From Tenacibaculum sp. 190524A05c (lineage in GTDB: Bacteria; Bacteroidota; Bacteroidia; Flavobacteriales; Flavobacteriaceae), in NCBI RefSeq assembly GCF_964036595.1, contig NZ_OZ038523.1, positions 3,478,501 through 3,542,500 on the forward strand: a stretch of 64,000 nucleotides of DNA, read 5' to 3'. Under the pieces are notes generated by a model. It made no database searches. It had not been told where the DNA came from and saw only the letters and a program-made list of their open reading frames with translations. Positions within the stretch are counted from its first letter, which is position 1. The number at the start of each line of letters is the position of its first letter. Below are positions 63,682 to 64,000 of the stretch, in pieces. Made by a program: the position numbers and the translations under genes.

Positions 63682-63694
63682 TGAAAATCACAAA
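63678..63694. promoter_or_regulatory. 17-bp dyad over the promoter of the HTH gene
   Basis: TTTGTGA (63678-63684), AAA, TCACAAA (63688-63694): a perfect palindrome overlapping the end of the -7 box and the expected transcript start, 8 bases before the ATG. This is the classic place for an autoregulatory operator. Confidence 0.6.
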
Positions 63695-63702
63695 TAAATT
63701 TT

Positions 63703-64000
63703 ATGTTTCAAGAAGTTTTAATTCAGGAAGTTGGGAAAAATATAAAAAAAGAAACTTCAATTATTGAAGCTGTCTCCACTGCCCTTGATATTAGTTATGA
63801 TGCCGCACATCGGCGTACGAGTTTTAAGAGTAAGTTTTCATTAGATGAGAGTGTAAAATTGGCGCAGTATTTTAATATTTCTTTAGATAAGTTATTTGGA
63901 ACGTCAACAGAAAAGTATGTGTCTGTAAGTAGAACAACTAGTATAAAGAATGAGTACGATTTACAGGAATATTTTGAAACTTCATATAATTCTCTTTTGC
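63703..64000 (+). CDS. HTH regulator-like protein, N-terminal 99 codons (truncated by window end)
   Basis: The ATG at 63703 opens a frame that runs off the window. The visible part is helical: VLIQEVGKNIKKETSIIEAV, ALDISYDAAHRRTSFKSKFS, LDESVKLAQYFNISLDKLFG. This resembles an XRE-type helix-turn-helix of about 65 residues (helix, turn, recognition helix with AAHRR, and the FNISLDKLF cap), followed by a linker SVSRTTSIKNEYD into an unknown domain. It is probably a transcriptional regulator controlling itself through the dyad at 63678-63694. The C-terminal sensor part is outside the window. Confidence 0.65.
   Translation, partial: MFQEVLIQEVGKNIKKETSIIEAVSTALDISYDAAHRRTSFKSKFSLDESVKLAQYFNISLDKLFGTSTEKYVSVSRTTSIKNEYDLQEYFETSYNSLL

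Overview
The window looks like a chromosomal segment of a marine-type member of the Flavobacteriaceae (Bacteroidota), of Tenacibaculum/Polaribacter-like character; the genus cannot be fixed from the sequence alone. The reasons are the strongly AT-rich DNA, promoter boxes of the Bacteroidota type (TAnnTTTG, sometimes with TTG/TTTG 18-21 bases upstream), near absence of Shine-Dalgarno sequences, and typical families: FecI/FecR/TonB-receptor trio, CarboxypepD_reg-like proteins, SigZ, DUF3127, DUF3667, DUF6588, LA_2272-type surface repeats. No rRNA, tRNA, insertion sequence, prophage or CRISPR array was seen. Gene density is high and intrinsic terminators are unusually clear, so operon borders can be read well.

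Layout. 1-6.5 kb: 5' end of a lipoamide-dehydrogenase-like gene, a haem-binding-domain protein and glycosyltransferase, a cyclase-family hydrolase, two tandem CarboxypepD_reg-like paralogues, a metallo-beta-lactamase-fold protein and a Crp/Fnr regulator. 6.5-17.6 kb: housekeeping genes (M3 peptidase, purK-purE, a degenerate Rieske-like lipoprotein, greA, HIT protein, histidine kinase, flavin reductase with DUF3127, VTT-family membrane protein, short-chain fatty-acid transporter, aat). 17.6-18 kb: a 416-bp gap with an orphan minus-strand terminator and a possible tiny ORF. 18-24.7 kb: a TPR hybrid sensor/AraC regulator convergent with a sigma/anti-sigma/TonB-receptor system. 24.7-28.6 kb: an envelope operon of a transglutaminase-like/7TM protein, an ATP-grasp ligase, a small anchored peptide and an outer-membrane barrel. 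28.7-37.7 kb: large zinc metalloprotease, DJ-1-like lipoprotein, DUF3667, YgiQ radical SAM protein, YceI, SLATT-like 2TM protein with a Crp/Fnr regulator, and a DJ-1/PfpI protein.

37.7-39.1 kb holds the most notable spot: sigZ and a Crp/Fnr regulator lie just downstream of an unannotated 34-residue ORF with 11 cysteines (38946-39050, minus), metallothionein-like, with a 16-bp stem terminator after it and an inverted repeat directly before its start codon. 39.1-50.7 kb: a peptidase/amidohydrolase operon, AGCS symporter, membrane-bound LuxR-type regulator, and an outer-membrane barrel downstream of a 999-residue TPR protein. 50.8-56.4 kb: FtsE-type ATPase, two glycosyltransferases (the second apparently lacking a normal start codon), an M48 peptidase and a partner of unknown function. 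56.5-64 kb: GNAT, malate dehydrogenase, DUF6588, gyrB with a structured leader, a lipoprotein, a surface-repeat protein and the start of an HTH gene with a dyad over its promoter.

Together the genes suggest an envelope-centred lifestyle (surface barrels, exported peptidases, lipoproteins) with several stress or signal-responsive regulators (three Crp/Fnr proteins, two alternative sigma factors, two histidine kinases, one LuxR-type protein).
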